Source: Flavobacterium nitratireducens (GTDB taxonomy: Bacteria > Bacteroidota > Bacteroidia > Flavobacteriales > Flavobacteriaceae). Taken from it: DNA of 64,000 bases. The position numbers and the translations under genes are program-made. The notes under the pieces are model-generated. The model saw nothing but the letters and a program-made list of their open reading frames with translations. It did not search any database and was not told where the DNA came from. Location of the stretch: positions 1,612,001-1,676,000 of the forward strand of contig NZ_CP121111.1 in the NCBI RefSeq assembly GCF_029625335.1. Reading direction: 5' to 3'. This document shows positions 9,069 through 19,304 of the stretch, in pieces. How positions within the stretch are numbered: position 1 is the stretch's first letter; each line of letters starts with the position of its first letter.

Positions 9069-10826
9069 TTATTTAATACCATGCATTAATTTTTTCATCA
9101 CAGGATTTAAAGCGATTACGATAAGACCTGCTACAATAGGAACAATGGTAAAAATTAAAAAGAAAGTTGACAATGAATAGGTTTTAGTAATATTTTCTAT
9201 TTGTCCTCCAAGAACTGCTGCTAATTTATTTCCGATTGCTATAGCCAGATACCACATTCCAAACATGAAAGCAATCATTCTTGCAGGCACTAATTTCGAA
9301 ACATAAGACAAACCTACCGGTGACAAGAATAATTCACCAAGAGTATGAAATAAATATGCTAAAACTAACCAAATAGAAGAAACTTTTACACCTTCTTGAA
9401 CACCATGCGAACCATAAGCCAACAAACCAAAACCAATAGCCATAATGATTAATCCCAAACCATATTTAGTTGCTGCAGGTGGATTAAACTTACTATCCCA
9501 AATTTTAGAAACAATTGAAGCTAGAGCAATAATAAAGAAAGAGTTCATAATAGAAAACCAACTTGGGTCAATTTCTGAAGCTTCTTTACTAAATTCATTA
9601 TTCAACATCCACAAAGCGATAATCCAAACCAAGATAAAAGTAACCGCTAAAATAACCACTGAAGAAGTAATTTTTTTCCAAGTCTGTTTAGCTAATAAAA
9701 TCAATACCCATGAAATAATTACCAAAGGAACTATAGTCAATAAGGTATTAATTGTATTAAAAACAGTTAACGAAGTTCCTTCTATAGATCTATCTACATT
9801 ATCTCTGGCAAAAATAACCAATGAAGAGGCTCCTTGTTCAAAAGACATCCAGAAAAAAATAGTAAAGAATGCAAAAACAATTACCGCAATCATTCTATCT
9901 CTCACTATTGTTGTATAACGCAATAGTCGAGAAATTACTAAAAATAAAAACAATGCTAAACCAACTAAAGCAACAAAAATAGAACCGTCTAATCCTACAA
10001 TAGTAAATGGGAATAAATTGACATGTCCTATTTTAGAAAGTGGATCATTAAAAGCATACAATAAACCTATTAAAGTTGAAATTACAATTAAAGCATAATC
10101 AATAACTGTAAAGGGATTAGGTTTGTCTTCTGGATTATCAGAAAGTTTATTTTGCTCAATAATAGCTTGTTTTTTCTCTTCTATAGGTTTATCACCAATT
10201 CCGCCAAATAAAGGTTTTGCCATCCAGAATTGGAAAGTTCCCAATAACATAAAAACACCTGCCAAACCAAATCCCCAACGCCATCCTAAGTTTGAAGCCA
10301 AATAACCGCAAAGCATCATTCCAAAGAAGGCTCCGGCATTTACACCCATATAAAAAATAGTATAGGCACCATCTTTTTTCTCTGGGAATTTTTTATACAT
10401 TTCAGATAAAATAGAAGTCATATTAGGCTTAAAAAAACCTGTACCCAAAACTAATAATCCTAAACCAATGTATAACATTAAAGGAGTATCCATAAACATG
10501 GCCAAATGCCCCAAAGTCATTAAAACGGAACCCAAAACTACAGCCCAACTATAGCCAAGATATCTATCGGCTATTATTCCTCCAAAAATAGGTGTAATAT
10601 AAAGTAGCAAAGCATAAGTTCCATACAAGGCACCCGCATTCTCTGCATTCCATCCCCACCCTGGATTATCACCTATCAAAGAGGCCGTTAAAAAAAGAAT
10701 AAGCAAAACACGCATTCCGTAAAAAGAAAAACGCTCCCACATTTCAGTAAAAAACAACACAAAAAGGCCTGCAGGATGACCTAAAACATTATTACTAAAA
10801 AACTGATCTTTTGAATTTTGATCCAT
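9069..10826 (-). CDS. POT-family proton-dependent oligopeptide transporter (first copy)
   Basis: 585-aa MFS protein of the POT/PTR2 group with about 14 hydrophobic segments. Family signatures are FFTEMWERFSFYGMR near residue 27 (the ExxER-type motif of TM1) and FYMGVNAGAFFGMM around residue 158. These symporters take up di- and tripeptides with protons. The gene starts 10 bp after the stop of the second POT gene, and that gene starts 2 bp after the stop of the DPP4-type peptidase, so the three form a peptide-use operon read from DPP4 to this gene. Confidence 0.94.
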   Translation of the reverse strand: MDQNSKDQFFSNNVLGHPAGLFVLFFTEMWERFSFYGMRVLLILFLTASLIGDNPGWGWNAENAGALYGTYALLLYITPIFGGIIADRYLGYSWAVVLGSVLMTLGHLAMFMDTPLMLYIGLGLLVLGTGFFKPNMTSILSEMYKKFPEKKDGAYTIFYMGVNAGAFFGMMLCGYLASNLGWRWGFGLAGVFMLLGTFQFWMAKPLFGGIGDKPIEEKKQAIIEQNKLSDNPEDKPNPFTVIDYALIVISTLIGLLYAFNDPLSKIGHVNLFPFTIVGLDGSIFVALVGLALFLFLVISRLLRYTTIVRDRMIAVIVFAFFTIFFWMSFEQGASSLVIFARDNVDRSIEGTSLTVFNTINTLLTIVPLVIISWVLILLAKQTWKKITSSVVILAVTFILVWIIALWMLNNEFSKEASEIDPSWFSIMNSFFIIALASIVSKIWDSKFNPPAATKYGLGLIIMAIGFGLLAYGSHGVQEGVKVSSIWLVLAYLFHTLGELFLSPVGLSYVSKLVPARMIAFMFGMWYLAIAIGNKLAAVLGGQIENITKTYSLSTFFLIFTIVPIVAGLIVIALNPVMKKLMHGIK

Positions 10827-10836
10827 ATTATAAATA

Positions 10837-12381
10837 TTAATTATTTAATTCTTTATCTACCCCGTGCATTAATTTTTTTATAAAAGGCGAAATTAGTAAT
10901 AATAAAAAGCCAACGCCTAATCCTGTATAAAATAAGTATTCAAACAATACTAAATAAGTTTGCTTAGCCAAATTCAAATCGGGAGCCATTCCATTTGAAG
11001 TATCTACAGAAGCAATATTAGCTAAAATCGATGCTATAAATTCAGAACTTGCCGTTGCTAAAAACCAAACCCCCATCATAAAACCTACAATTTTCACTGG
11101 AGACAATTTGGTTACCGCTGAAAGCCCAACAGGTGACAAACACAATTCCCCACAGGTGTGTAAAAAATAAGTAAGCACTAACCAAATCATGGCTACTTTC
11201 CCCATTCCGGAAATCGAAATTCCGAACACTAAAGAACCAAATCCCAAACCAACTAAAAGTAAGGCTATACCAAACTTCACGGCCGCATTAGGATTGTATT
11301 TACCCAATTTAACCCAAAACCATGCAAATACAGGAGCTAATAAAATAATAAATAAAGCATTAAAACTTAAAAACTGTCCTGCTGAAAAGGTATGCCCGAA
11401 AACCGTTCTATCTAATATTCTATCAGCGAATAAATTTAAAGAAGTGTAAGCTTGCTCAAACAAAGCCCAAAAAATTACAGTAAAAACAATCAATATTGTT
11501 AAAGCAATTAGCTGTTCTCTAGCTTTTCTATCCAATTGAGTGATACTATAATAGATAATATAAACTACTGAAAGTGCTCCTGCTACCATCAAAGAATATG
11601 AAACCACCTCGTGGCGTTGCACCATTTGCCAAAACACTAAAGCAGATAAAAAACTCAAAGCATAAATAATCCATTCTATTTTTATACCTAAATATTTATT
11701 ATCTAAAACAGCTGGCACTTTTGACTCCCCTTTTCCTTGCAAATATTTCTTACCTAAAATAAACGTAATCAAACCTAATGTCATTCCAATACCAGAAGCC
11801 CCAAATCCATAGCTCCATCCATAAGTTTCTCCTAACCAAACACAAATTATAGTTGCTAGAAATGACCCTAAATTGATTCCCATATAAAATAAGGTAAAAC
11901 CAGAATCTCTTCTTTTATCTCCTACTTCATAAAGTTCACCTACTAAAGAAGAAATGTTAGCTTTTAAAAAGCCCACCCCAACAATAATCAAGGATAATGA
12001 AAAATAAAAAAATTGCAAGGCTACCTCGTCTCGACTAATCTCACCTGTGACTGATTGTGTGGCAGCATTACCCTCGTAAGCCATACCTAAATGTCCTAAG
12101 ACAAGCATTATTGCCCCAAAAATAATTGCTTTTCTAAAACCCAAATATTTATCCGCTAGAAATCCTCCTATAACAGGGACAGCATAAACCAAAGCAGCGT
12201 AACTCCCTATCAATAAATTACCATTTGAATCTGAAAAAAGATGATATCGTGTTAAATAGAAAATGAGTAATGCTTTCATCCCATAAAAGGAAAATCGCTC
12301 CCACATTTCGGTAAAAAACAATATTAAAAGCCCAACTGGGTGTCCAAAAAATTCTTTCTGTTTTGGCAATGAATCACTCAT
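10837..12381 (-). CDS. POT-family proton-dependent oligopeptide transporter (second copy)
   Basis: 514-aa POT transporter with TM1 motif FFTEMWERFSFYGMK and the PTR2 signature FYMGINLGSFLATI. It is clearly related to its downstream neighbour but shorter, because the first copy has a longer central linker and extra hydrophobic stretches. The pair looks like an old tandem duplication that has diverged. It is packed 2 bp behind the DPP4-type gene, which would supply Xaa-Pro dipeptides as substrate. Confidence 0.94.
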   Translation of the reverse strand: MSDSLPKQKEFFGHPVGLLILFFTEMWERFSFYGMKALLIFYLTRYHLFSDSNGNLLIGSYAALVYAVPVIGGFLADKYLGFRKAIIFGAIMLVLGHLGMAYEGNAATQSVTGEISRDEVALQFFYFSLSLIIVGVGFLKANISSLVGELYEVGDKRRDSGFTLFYMGINLGSFLATIICVWLGETYGWSYGFGASGIGMTLGLITFILGKKYLQGKGESKVPAVLDNKYLGIKIEWIIYALSFLSALVFWQMVQRHEVVSYSLMVAGALSVVYIIYYSITQLDRKAREQLIALTILIVFTVIFWALFEQAYTSLNLFADRILDRTVFGHTFSAGQFLSFNALFIILLAPVFAWFWVKLGKYNPNAAVKFGIALLLVGLGFGSLVFGISISGMGKVAMIWLVLTYFLHTCGELCLSPVGLSAVTKLSPVKIVGFMMGVWFLATASSEFIASILANIASVDTSNGMAPDLNLAKQTYLVLFEYLFYTGLGVGFLLLLISPFIKKLMHGVDKELNN

Positions 12382-12383
12382 AA

Positions 12384-14551
12384 TTATAAATTTTCTTGGA
12401 TAAATTTAGTCATTTTAGTAAACAATTGGATTCTGGTCATCCCACCATAAATCCCATGATTACAATCTGGGTAGATTTGAGAATCAAATTGTTTATTTGC
12501 TTGAATCAAGGAAGACATCATTTCCATCGCATTTTGTACATGTACATTGTCATCTGCGCTTCCATGAATCAAAAGATATTTTCCTTTTAATTGTTTTGCA
12601 AAATTAATTGGTGAATTATCGTCATATCCACTTGCATTTTCTTGCGGTGTATGCATGTATCTTTCGGTATATACCGAATCATAAAATCTCCAATTAGTAA
12701 CTGGTGCAACCGCTATTGCCATTTTAAACACATCATTTCCTTTCAAAATACAATTTGAAGCCATAAATCCACCAAATGACCAACCAAAAATTCCAATTCG
12801 AGATGCATCTACATACGGATAATTACCTATCGCTCGGGCAGCATCAATCTGATCTTCTACTTCATATTTACCCAATTGCAATTGGGTAACTTTTTTAAAT
12901 GCAGCACCTTTATAACCAGTCCCTCTTCCATCAACACATACCACAATATAACCTTGCTGACTTAGCATTGCATACCAATAATCATCTAATGTATTCCAAT
13001 GGTTGGCAACTTGTTGTGAACCTGGCCCTGAATATTGCGTCATAAAAACAGGATACTTTTTTGCTGGATCAAAATCCTTTGGTTTCAAAATCCAAGCGTT
13101 TAATTCATTTCCTTTTTCTGTTTTTAAGACGAAGAATTCTTTGCTAGGCAAATTATACGAAGCTAATCTGGTTTTCAATGCATTGTTATTTTCAATTACT
13201 TTCAACTCCTTAGCCGTCTTAGTTTCAATAAGTGAAAATGTAGTAGGTTGAGTGGCACTTGAAAATTGAAGTACATAAAAATCAAAATTAGGACTAAAAG
13301 TAGCCGAATTAGTTCCAATAGCATTTGAAAGAGCTAATTTATTATTTCCTTTTAAACCTATTTTGTAAACTCCTCTATTGATAGAACCATTTTCAGTGGA
13401 TTGATAAAAAACAGTATTCGATTTCTCGTCAATTCCATAAAGCGAAGTCACTTCCCAATTTCCCCTTGTAACTTGACGGATTAATTTTCCTGTTTTATCA
13501 TAGTGATAAATATGATTAAATCCGTCTTTTTCACTAGTCCAAACAAAACTATTGTCGCTTAGAAAGGTTAAATCATTTGTAACCCCTACATAAGCCTTAT
13601 CTTTTTCATTAAGAACTACTTTTTTTCTGCTGTCTCTCCATCAATAAATAGCAAATCTAAATTATCTTGATGACGATTTAACACCTGAGCCGATAAGACA
13701 TTCGCCTCATTGGTCCATTGCAACCTTGCAATATAAAAATCAGTATAATTGCTCATACTTACTTCTTTGGTCGCTTTCGAATCAACATTATAAATGTGCA
13801 ATGAAACAACCGCATTCTTCTCTCCGGCCTTAGGGTATTTAAAAGTTTGATTATAAGGATACAATTCATGTCCAAAAATAGTCATGGAAAATTCAGGAAC
13901 TTCAGTTTCATCAAAACGAATAAAAGCAATTTTTTTACTGTCTTTTGACCAATCGAAAGCCCTAACAAATTCAAATTCCTCTTCATAAACCCAATCACAA
14001 ATACCATTGATAATTGCATTTTTAGCACCATCATTCGTAATTTGTACCGTTGTTTTGGCAGAAATATCATAAACAAATAAATTGTTATCACGTGCAAAAG
14101 CGATTTTTTTACCATCAGGTGAAAAACTTGGTTCTTGAATTTGAAAATCAAAAAGTTTAGTCAACTGTTTTTTAGCAATATCATACAAATAATAATCTGC
14201 TGTTGAAGAACGACGATAAATTGGAGTTGTGTTACAAGCTAACAGCATCATTTTTTCAGTTGCATCAAAAGTATAACCTTCGATTGCAGGCATAGATGGA
14301 TGCGATTTTGAATCAATAAGAATAGCTGTTTTTTCTAAGTTGGAAAAATTATACAAATCAACTTGTGAGGACTGCGTTTCTTGATTATAATTTAGGACGG
14401 TGTATTGATTAGAATTCTTCATCGATTGTAGTTCGTACATCTCTTGAGTACTAAACATCCCTCGATAAATAGATTCAACCGAAATTTTTTGTTGACCAAA
14501 AGAAACGAAACTTAGCAAAAAAAGAAAAAATGAATATTGTTTTGTCCTCAT
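12384..14551 (-). pseudogene. Dipeptidyl-peptidase IV-type serine peptidase (S9B), split by a 1-nt frameshift
   Basis: Two minus-strand frames form one ~722-aa S9B peptidase. N-terminal part: signal peptide, then beta-propeller repeats with the substrate-anchoring Glu pair in CDWVYEEEF. C-terminal part: alpha/beta hydrolase with the serine in GWSFGGF, the aspartate in SADDNVHV and the histidine in CNHGIYGG. The N-terminal frame stops at 13616 after GETAEKK. One added base in the seven-A coding run (seven T at 13620-13626 on the plus strand) gives EKKVVLNEKDKAYVGV and joins the frames without other changes. The coding run reads A AAA AAG in frame, the classic dnaX -1 slippery heptamer. Nothing else in the gene is damaged, so a recent mutation or an assembly error is likely. 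Confidence 0.88.
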
Positions 14552-14694
14552 ACACTTACGATAATAAATAAATTTCCAATATTAATAAAAAAAACTCAAT
14601 CATCTAATCAAAACTCTGTTAAAAACGCAATAATCCGACTAAAATTATCGAATTAATTGACAATAAATTAATAGCAAATAAAAACACTATAGCG

Positions 14695-14702
14695 TATATT
14701 TG
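14695..14702 (+). promoter_or_regulatory. Bacteroidota -7 box (TATATTTG) for HMG-CoA reductase
   Basis: TATATTTG matches the TAnnTTTG consensus 29 bp upstream of the chosen ATG. No well-spaced -33 TTG box is visible, so confidence is moderate. Confidence 0.5.
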
Positions 14703-14731
14703 CAGTACTTTATACTCATAATCCATTGAAA

Positions 14732-16051
14732 ATGAACACAGCCGTAGCCGGATTCTCTAAATTATCCAAGGAAGAAAAAATAAACTGGATAGCAACAACT
14801 TACTTTTCTAGCCCTACAAAAGCTATCGAATTAATAAAAAAATATTGGAATTCAGATGAAAAACTTCAAAAACTTCATGATGAATTCATTGAAAACACCA
14901 TAAGTAACTTTTATATTCCTCTTGGAGTCGCACCAAATTTCCTAATTAACGGTAAAAATTATACGATTCCAATGGCAATTGAAGAAAGTTCTGTTGTGGC
15001 TGCTGCTTCCAAAGCGGCAAAATATTGGTCAACCAGAGGAGGTTTTAAAGCTACCGTAATTAAAACCGAAAAAATAGGACAAGTCCATTTTATGTACAAA
15101 GGGGATAGTTCTAAACTTGAATTATTTTTTGCAGAAACAAAAGCCAAATTTTTCTCTGAAACTCATGACTTGACGAAAAACATGCAGCAAAGAGGAGGCG
15201 GAATTCTGGATATTACACTTGAAGATAAAACAAACCTGCTTCCGAATTACTTTCAACTACATGCTACCTTTGAAACAAAGGATAGTATGGGTGCCAATTT
15301 CATTAATTCTTGTTTGGAACAATTTGCCAACATATTAAAAAAGGAGGCACAGGCTTACAAACTTTTTACGGAAGAAGAAAAAGACATTGAAGTCGTGATG
15401 AGTATCCTTTCTAATTACGTTCCTAACTGCATTGTAAGAGCAGAGGTTTCCTGTCCCGTTGCAGACCTATCCGAAAAACACATTCCAAATCCAGAAGCTT
15501 TTGCCGAGCGATTTGTTCGTGCAGTTCAAATTGCCGAGGTGGAACCATATAGAGCTGTAACGCATAATAAAGGAATTATGAACGGTGTCGATGCTGTAAT
15601 CTTAGCCACAGGAAATGATTTTAGAGCAGTCGAAGCTGGGGTACACGCTTACGCATCAAAAGAGGGACAATACAGTAGTTTATCACATGCAAAAATAGAA
15701 AACGAAATCTTTAGTTTTTGGCTAGAAATCCCTTTGGCTTTAGGAACAGTAGGCGGATTAACCAGCTTACATCCTTTAGTAAAACTATCTTTAGAAATGC
15801 TTGAAAATCCATCGGCAGCCGAATTAATGAAAATTGTTGCTGTTGCAGGTTTAGCACAAAATTTTGCTGCATTACGCTCTTTGACAACTACAGGTATTCA
15901 AGATGGACACATGAAAATGCATTTGAATAATATTTTAAATCAATTAGAAGCTACTGAAGAAGAACGTCATTTGGTTCAAAAACACTTCAAGAACCATGTG
16001 GTATCACATAGTGGTGTGGTCTCCTTTGTTGAAAGTATTAGGAATACATAA
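14732..16051 (+). CDS. Hydroxymethylglutaryl-CoA reductase (class II type)
   Basis: About 439 aa, converting HMG-CoA to mevalonate. Recognised by the DAVILATGNDFRAVEAGVHA segment and the following SHAKIENEIFSFWLEIPLAL, with LGTVGGLTSLHP giving the conserved glycine-rich region and a late histidine near NHVVSHSG. The TTG two codons upstream is less likely than the ATG at 14732. It is followed 29 bp later by a GHMP kinase; together with the cluster at 33-36 kb this gives the bacterium a mevalonate route to isoprenoids. Confidence 0.92.
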   Translation: MNTAVAGFSKLSKEEKINWIATTYFSSPTKAIELIKKYWNSDEKLQKLHDEFIENTISNFYIPLGVAPNFLINGKNYTIPMAIEESSVVAAASKAAKYWSTRGGFKATVIKTEKIGQVHFMYKGDSSKLELFFAETKAKFFSETHDLTKNMQQRGGGILDITLEDKTNLLPNYFQLHATFETKDSMGANFINSCLEQFANILKKEAQAYKLFTEEEKDIEVVMSILSNYVPNCIVRAEVSCPVADLSEKHIPNPEAFAERFVRAVQIAEVEPYRAVTHNKGIMNGVDAVILATGNDFRAVEAGVHAYASKEGQYSSLSHAKIENEIFSFWLEIPLALGTVGGLTSLHPLVKLSLEMLENPSAAELMKIVAVAGLAQNFAALRSLTTTGIQDGHMKMHLNNILNQLEATEEERHLVQKHFKNHVVSHSGVVSFVESIRNT

Positions 16052-16080
16052 TTGTATTTGTAAATCATTTAAATTCTAAA

Positions 16081-17004
16081 ATGGAAACAAAACAAACTTT
16101 TTACAGCAACGGTAAACTATTAATTACCGCTGAATATTTAGTTTTAGATGGGGCTAAAGCTTTGGCTTTGCCAACTAAATTTGGTCAAAATCTAATTATC
16201 GAAGAAATAAGTCAGCCAGAAATCAATTGGGTAAGTTACGATAGTGATGGAAGTATTTGGTTTGAGGACAAAATTTCCTATTCAGAAATTATAGACCCAA
16301 ATTTGGCTGGAGAAGAATCTATAAAACACTCTCTGATTAAAATTCTCCACGAAGCCTATTTATTAAATCCTACATTTCTTGAAAAAGAGAAGGGCTACAA
16401 CATCAGTACCGAATTAAGTTTTCCAAAAAAATGGGGATTAGGAACTTCATCTACATTAATTAACAATATTGCTCAATGGTTACAAATTGACGCCTTTGAA
16501 TTGTTAGAAAAAAGTTTTGGAGGAAGTGGCTATGATATCGCATGTGCACAAAACAACAATCCGATAATCTACCAATTAAAAAATGGCAAACCAAAAGTAG
16601 AAAGCATTCCTTTTCATCCGAGTTTCGCAGAAAATATATACTTTGTTTACCTAAACAAAAAACAGAGCAGTAAAGCAGCAATTGCCAATTACAGAAAAAA
16701 TAAAACAACTGACACTGAAAAGAACGTTAGCAAAATAGACAAAATCACTCAAGAAATCATCCATGCTAAAACCGCTGGCTCAATGGCAATAGCAATTGCC
16801 AATCACGAAGCTTTGATGAGCACGATTCTAGAAACCACAACCGTAAAAGAAGATTTATTCTCCGATTTTATTGGAGAAACGAAAAGCCTTGGCGCTTGGG
16901 GTGGCGATTTCATTATGGTCATTTCGGAGTTAAACCCAACCACCTATTTTGCTTCAAAAGGCTTTAAAACAATCATTAGTTACAAAGACATGATTTTAAA
17001 ATAA
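16081..17004 (+). CDS. GYDIA-family GHMP kinase (probable mevalonate-pathway kinase)
   Basis: 307 aa. The GHMP ATP-binding loop is WGLGTSSTLINN (about residues 119-130), and the family-defining GSGYDIACAQ follows near residue 149. A late glycine-rich SLGAWGGDFIM segment forms the third GHMP motif. Bacteroidota carry this kinase next to HMG-CoA reductase, which suggests a phosphomevalonate kinase-like role. The substrate is inferred from context, since a separate mevalonate kinase is present at 34.2 kb. Confidence 0.85.
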   Translation: METKQTFYSNGKLLITAEYLVLDGAKALALPTKFGQNLIIEEISQPEINWVSYDSDGSIWFEDKISYSEIIDPNLAGEESIKHSLIKILHEAYLLNPTFLEKEKGYNISTELSFPKKWGLGTSSTLINNIAQWLQIDAFELLEKSFGGSGYDIACAQNNNPIIYQLKNGKPKVESIPFHPSFAENIYFVYLNKKQSSKAAIANYRKNKTTDTEKNVSKIDKITQEIIHAKTAGSMAIAIANHEALMSTILETTTVKEDLFSDFIGETKSLGAWGGDFIMVISELNPTTYFASKGFKTIISYKDMILK

Positions 17005-17021
17005 AGAGCTAAAATTTCATC

Positions 17022-17070
17022 AAAAAAAAAACGTCTCAACACTGAAATTTCAGTCCGAGACGTTTTTTTT
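17022..17070. terminator. Bidirectional terminator between GHMP kinase and the PPIase gene
   Basis: AAAACGTCTC and GAGACGTTTT pair as a stem, flanked by a long A-run on the left and a T-run on the right. It can therefore terminate both convergent genes. Confidence 0.85.
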
Positions 17071-17097
17071 ATGAAATTAAAATTAATCTATATAAAA

Positions 17098-19197
17098 CTA
17101 GAAGCTAAATTGTCTTCTGTTATCTTTAATATCAGCAATATCTTTAAGAGCTGGCAATACTCTACTAACATCATTAGCTGATTGCGCTTTTAATTTAGCT
17201 ACATAAGGAGCAACATCTTTAACAGCAGGAGCTTTTACAATACTAGTTGTTTTAACAACATAAACTCCTGTATTTCCTTCGATAGGAGCAGAAATTTTGT
17301 TAGGAGCTAAAACAAATGCATTCCCAACTACTTTTGGTTCTTGACCTACACCTCCGTTTAATACTGGATTATCTAAAGTTACGTTAACCGCATTTTCAAC
17401 TTTACTAGCAGTTGCTTTTGCAATAGCCTCAAGTGAAGAAGCAGTCATTTTCGCTTTAAGAATTTCTGCTTTTTTAGCATTCTTCAATTTTGTTTCTACA
17501 TAAGGCCTTACTTGATCAATCGGAGCAAATCCAGAATCATCAATACTTTTTACAGTTGCAATAACGTGACCTACATTGGCAATTTCAAAACGCTTCACAG
17601 CACCTAATTTAGCATCTTCACCAAAAGCCCATCTTACAATTGCTCTTTGATTCCCTAAAGAACCAAAATTCTCATCCATAGCAGCAACAGATACAGCTGG
17701 AACTACTGCTAATTTCATAGCCTTAGCTACTTTATTAAAATCGCTATCAGCAGCATCCATTTCAAATTTAGTTGCTTGAGCAAAAGCTTTATCAGAAGTC
17801 ACTTCAGATGGTTCAATTTTTTGAGCTACAGTAGCTAAACGTACACCATCTTGTTTGTCTGTAACTTTAATAATATGGAAACCGAATTGTGTTTCTACTA
17901 AACCAATTTTACCAATTCCGTTATTGAATACAAAATCACTAAAAGGCTTCACCATTTGACCAGGTCCAAAATAACCTAAATCGCCACCTTGTTGTGCAGA
18001 TGAATCATCAGAATATTGGAAAGCCAACATCATAAATCCTTCAGGATTAGCATTAACTTGAGCTAACACTTCTTCTGCTTTAGCTTTAGCTTCTTCTTTA
18101 GTTCTTTTCTCTCTTTGGTTTGGAACTTGAGCTCCTTCATAACTAATTAAGATGTGACTTGCTTTTGCATTTACACCTACTTTTCTACCTAAAGACTTAG
18201 AAATACAATAGTAATCACCAAAAACGTATGGACCATAAACAGCTCCTGGCGCTAAATTATATAATTGCTCTGCATCTACAGCAGGTAAATCTTTTTTAGC
18301 AACATAAGAAGAATCATATGGGATATCTGAATTCGAATTTACAAATTCAATTGGGTTAGCAGTAGTTCTAAAACCAGCTACAGTATCGTTTTTACCCGTT
18401 GCTTGATTATAAACAACACTTCCAGATAACAAACTTGTGATTTTAGATTTAACCTCAGCTAAATCTTCTTTTGATGGTTTATCCTCGATTAAAACATACT
18501 CAATAGAACGCGTCTCATCTGCTTTAAATCTTTTTGGATTTTTCTTCATGTATTCTAAAATCTCATCATCAGTAACTTTAACCTCACTGTCTTTAATTGA
18601 AGAATACAAAGCTCCTACGTATGAAAAGTTCGCTTTATTAGCTTCCATTTCATATTTTAATTTTCCTTCAGCTTTAGTTGTATAATTAGCCGCTTTTACA
18701 AGAGTGCTATATATTTGATATTTAGCATTCAACTCAGCATCTTTTTCTCTCTCTTTTAAAAAACTAGCTTGTTCTGGATTAGCTTTAAAATAATCTTTGA
18801 ATTTATTTAAATCAAACATTCCAGCAGCATTCAAGAACATTGGGTTTTGACCAATATTTTGATCCGATTTTAAGATTTCGATGATGTGTTTTTCACCCAC
18901 TCTCAATCCTAATTTATCAAATTCAGACGTCAATAAAGCTACAGAAACTTCCTGTTCCCAAACTCTATTTGCAGCTGCAGTAGAAGTAATACCTTGACCA
19001 CTTTTTTCAACATTACTAACTTTTATTCTAAAATCCTCAAATGAAATATCCTTTCCATTGATACTTCCTACGTCTTTTGTATTAAATTTAAAAGTTCCTC
19101 CTTCAAATAAACCTTGAATAACAAATGCAAATAAAGCAAATGCAATAAGTCCAATCATTAAAGCTGAACGTTGTCTAATTTTTGATAAAACTGCCAT
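17098..19197 (-). CDS. PpiD/SurA-like peptidyl-prolyl cis-trans isomerase
   Basis: About 699 aa from the start MAVLSKIRQRS; an ATG 14 codons further upstream would add a basic leader not expected in the family. A single TM anchor (about residues 14-35) is followed by a SurA-N-like chaperone domain and a PPIC parvulin domain around KASHILISYEG to FGFHIIKVTD. A second degenerate parvulin-like region and a C-terminal helical part follow. It acts as an inner-membrane-anchored periplasmic chaperone for outer membrane proteins. It is the last gene of the minus-strand envelope operon that begins with coaX. Confidence 0.9.
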   Translation of the reverse strand: MAVLSKIRQRSALMIGLIAFALFAFVIQGLFEGGTFKFNTKDVGSINGKDISFEDFRIKVSNVEKSGQGITSTAAANRVWEQEVSVALLTSEFDKLGLRVGEKHIIEILKSDQNIGQNPMFLNAAGMFDLNKFKDYFKANPEQASFLKEREKDAELNAKYQIYSTLVKAANYTTKAEGKLKYEMEANKANFSYVGALYSSIKDSEVKVTDDEILEYMKKNPKRFKADETRSIEYVLIEDKPSKEDLAEVKSKITSLLSGSVVYNQATGKNDTVAGFRTTANPIEFVNSNSDIPYDSSYVAKKDLPAVDAEQLYNLAPGAVYGPYVFGDYYCISKSLGRKVGVNAKASHILISYEGAQVPNQREKRTKEEAKAKAEEVLAQVNANPEGFMMLAFQYSDDSSAQQGGDLGYFGPGQMVKPFSDFVFNNGIGKIGLVETQFGFHIIKVTDKQDGVRLATVAQKIEPSEVTSDKAFAQATKFEMDAADSDFNKVAKAMKLAVVPAVSVAAMDENFGSLGNQRAIVRWAFGEDAKLGAVKRFEIANVGHVIATVKSIDDSGFAPIDQVRPYVETKLKNAKKAEILKAKMTASSLEAIAKATASKVENAVNVTLDNPVLNGGVGQEPKVVGNAFVLAPNKISAPIEGNTGVYVVKTTSIVKAPAVKDVAPYVAKLKAQSANDVSRVLPALKDIADIKDNRRQFSF

Positions 19198-19304
19198 TTT
19201 TATTGTTGTTAATTTTATATTCAGTTTGCGAAAATACAATTATCTCGCTAATAACAATACAAGTAACGTTTTATTTTAAAAGATTTTTCACTTTTATTAA
19301 AAAA

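Noticed and set aside
9445..9918. 157-codon open frame antisense to the first POT gene
   Set aside because: Lies wholly inside a strongly recognised transporter; its translation has no domain and reflects codon bias of the opposite strand.
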